A stretch of 20,620 nucleotides of DNA from Niveispirillum sp. (lineage in GTDB: Bacteria > Pseudomonadota > Alphaproteobacteria > Azospirillales > Azospirillaceae): NCBI GenBank assembly GCA_016463045.1, contig JAEMSB010000016.1, positions 1 through 20,620 on the forward strand. Direction: 5' to 3'. Each line of letters starts with the position of its first letter. Positions within the stretch are counted from its first letter, which is position 1. The position numbers and the translations under genes were made by a program. The notes beneath the pieces are model-generated. The model had not been told where the DNA came from. It saw only the letters and a list, made by a program, of their open reading frames with translations, and did no database searches. Shown here piece after piece: positions 19,455 through 20,620 of this stretch.

Positions 19455-20620
19455 TTAAGTCCGTAACCCTTCAATGAACCGGGTCACGGCACTATCGACG
19501 GCAGCGGCATCCGCACTTTCCTGATTATAATTATCCAGGTCCAGGCGTAGCACGGGGATGCCCGCCTCCTCCAGCGCCCGCAGCACAAATGGATCGGCGT
19601 CGGTCAAGGCGACCGCCCCGTGAACCCCATGGATGCGGGCATCGCGCACATGCCACGCCCCGGCCCAGGTGGGCATGCGTAATTCATCGCCCATGGTGAC
19701 GAACCGTGCGGCCAAGGCCCGCATCGGATCGCGTCCCCGGTTGTGATGGCGGATATAACCGTCAGCGGCCAGCGACAGATACATGGAGCAGACGAAGACC
19801 GCGCCATGGCTTTCTTCCCAGCGCTGGTAAAAGGCCATGTCGCTCCACAGGCCACGCCCCACCCACATCAGGCGCACACGCTCATTTGGGCAGGCAGCGT
19901 CACCCGCTGCCGCGCGGGCGGCCACTTCCTCATACAGCGCCTTCGCGGCATCGCGGGCCCAGATGGAGCCGCGATGCCATTGCGGCACCATGGTGGCGGG
20001 CATCGTATCGACGATGCTGACCGGGGCAGGGTGTGTGGCGGCGATCAGGTCGCGGGTGCGGCGGTACCATTCCTCCTGCTCATTCACCAGATCCATGACC
20101 TCTGCAAAACGGGCAGGATCGAACTGCTTTCCTGTCGCCGTTTCCAGCCGCGCCACATGGGCACGCAATTCCCCTTCCATCAGGTCCAGGCGTTCCGGTT
20201 CCAGATGTTGATCCCAATCGCCGGGAAGGTCTTCCCACCAATCGGTGAGGATCTGCCAGCGGCTGTCGAAACTGCGCTGATAGAGGTACAGGTCGGCCCC
20301 CGTCTCCATCGCCCAATGGCGGAAGATGCGGGCGGTTGCATCCGTACCGGTCACAGCCGCCAGGAAATCCGGCTTTGGCAGACCGCCCCAGGGGGCGTTT
20401 TCCGTATCATCGTCGAATGCGGCGGCCAGCCCCTGCGCACTGTAAGCCTCGACATCCGCCGGATAGTCACGGTCGCGCAACAGGCCGAAATAGCGGCCCG
20501 ATTGCTGTTTTGCGGCTACGATGGAGGCCCACCATTGGTTCACGACAAAGGGAATATCCATGGCCCGCAGGATCTCCTGCGGCGCATTGGCATTGACGAC
20601 CGCCAGTGGCACCGCGTCGA
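19455..20620 (-). CDS. 2-hydroxyacyl-CoA dehydratase (HgdB/BcrB)-family subunit, 5' end outside the window
   Basis: At least 388 residues are visible; the frame is open to the window end (...DAVPLAVVNANAPQEILRAMDIP), so the true start lies outside, although a GTG at 20612 exists. The fold of this family shows in the opening Pro-x-Glu-Ile-Leu (APQEILRAMDIPFVV), the central VRLMWVGRGLWSDMAFYQRWEE, and the ending EEAGIPVLRLDLDNYNQESADAAAVDSAVTRFIEGL. The family comprises oxygen-sensitive iron-sulfur subunits of 2-hydroxyacyl-CoA dehydratases and benzoyl-CoA reductases. Only two cysteines are present in the visible part (DAACPN and VFVCSM), and positions where I expect cluster ligands (near VEAYSAQGL, TGTDATARIF, TDADPFVL) lack cysteine. 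It may therefore be a non-redox partner subunit or have another role. It is followed on the same strand by the LacI-family gene; a link with glycan use is not evident. Confidence 0.7.
   Translation of the reverse strand, partial: DAVPLAVVNANAPQEILRAMDIPFVVNQWWASIVAAKQQSGRYFGLLRDRDYPADVEAYSAQGLAAAFDDDTENAPWGGLPKPDFLAAVTGTDATARIFRHWAMETGADLYLYQRSFDSRWQILTDWWEDLPGDWDQHLEPERLDLMEGELRAHVARLETATGKQFDPARFAEVMDLVNEQEEWYRRTRDLIAATHPAPVSIVDTMPATMVPQWHRGSIWARDAAKALYEEVAARAAAGDAACPNERVRLMWVGRGLWSDMAFYQRWEESHGAVFVCSMYLSLAADGYIRHHNRGRDPMRALAARFVTMGDELRMPTWAGAWHVRDARIHGVHGAVALTDADPFVLRALEEAGIPVLRLDLDNYNQESADAAAVDSAVTRFIEGLRT

Noticed and set aside
19453..19468. GGTTA-AGTCCG-TAACC hairpin overlapping the dehydratase-family stop codon.
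   Set aside because: The stem is only five base pairs with no T-run, too weak to call a terminator.

Overview
The window is GC-rich and densely packed with genes. It reads as the chromosome of an alphaproteobacterium, most plausibly a Rhodospirillales member close to Azospirillum/Niveispirillum. This rests on the protein styles (a TonB-dependent receptor with a DEIVVTAQ box, GH3 enzymes, DUF2807 and YdbH-type proteins) and on one locus whose order matches the salicin (aryl-beta-glucoside) locus described in Azospirillum irakense: a LacI-type repressor SalR and the operon salCAB. I saw no rRNA, tRNA, CRISPR array, insertion sequence or phage gene.

Layout. (1) 1-713: the tail of an MFS transporter overlaps a small cupin gene, read rightwards. 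(2) 731-10153: the sal-like locus. A LacI-family repressor (salR-like, minus strand) is divergent from a TonB-dependent receptor (salC-like), two secreted GH3 beta-glucosidases (salA- and salB-like) and a secreted type-B carboxylesterase. The 424-bp divergent region carries a perfect 16-bp palindrome with a LacI-type CG centre, plus a second, imperfect copy about 98 bp away. A strong intrinsic terminator sits between receptor and enzymes, so receptor and hydrolases may be made in different amounts. (3) 10259-12589, minus strand: a secreted glycine-rich GIN/DUF2807 beta-helix protein, then a cytoplasmic and a periplasmic cyclophilin in tandem, with a strong terminator after the cytoplasmic one. 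(4) 12653-15783, plus strand: a YdbH/AsmA-like envelope protein followed by a DEDDh exonuclease fused to a BRCT domain. (5) 15784-20620, minus strand: a 2-hydroxyacyl-CoA dehydratase-family protein (cut by the window end), a second LacI-family regulator, and a large secreted six-hairpin glycosidase. The same 10-base sequence GCAATTGCAA occurs upstream of both the regulator and the glycosidase, centred at an identical 68.5 bp from each chosen start codon.

How it works together (inference). The sal-like genes would bring a plant beta-glucoside through the outer membrane, cleave it with two GH3 enzymes and remove ester groups with the carboxylesterase, all released by SalR when inducer is present. 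The second regulator and six-hairpin glycosidase look like a separate, self-controlled glycan module. The remaining genes are envelope, folding and DNA-processing housekeeping. The most interesting points are the operator architecture of the two LacI modules, the terminator inside the sal operon, and a dehydratase-family protein that seems to lack the iron-sulfur cysteines of its family.
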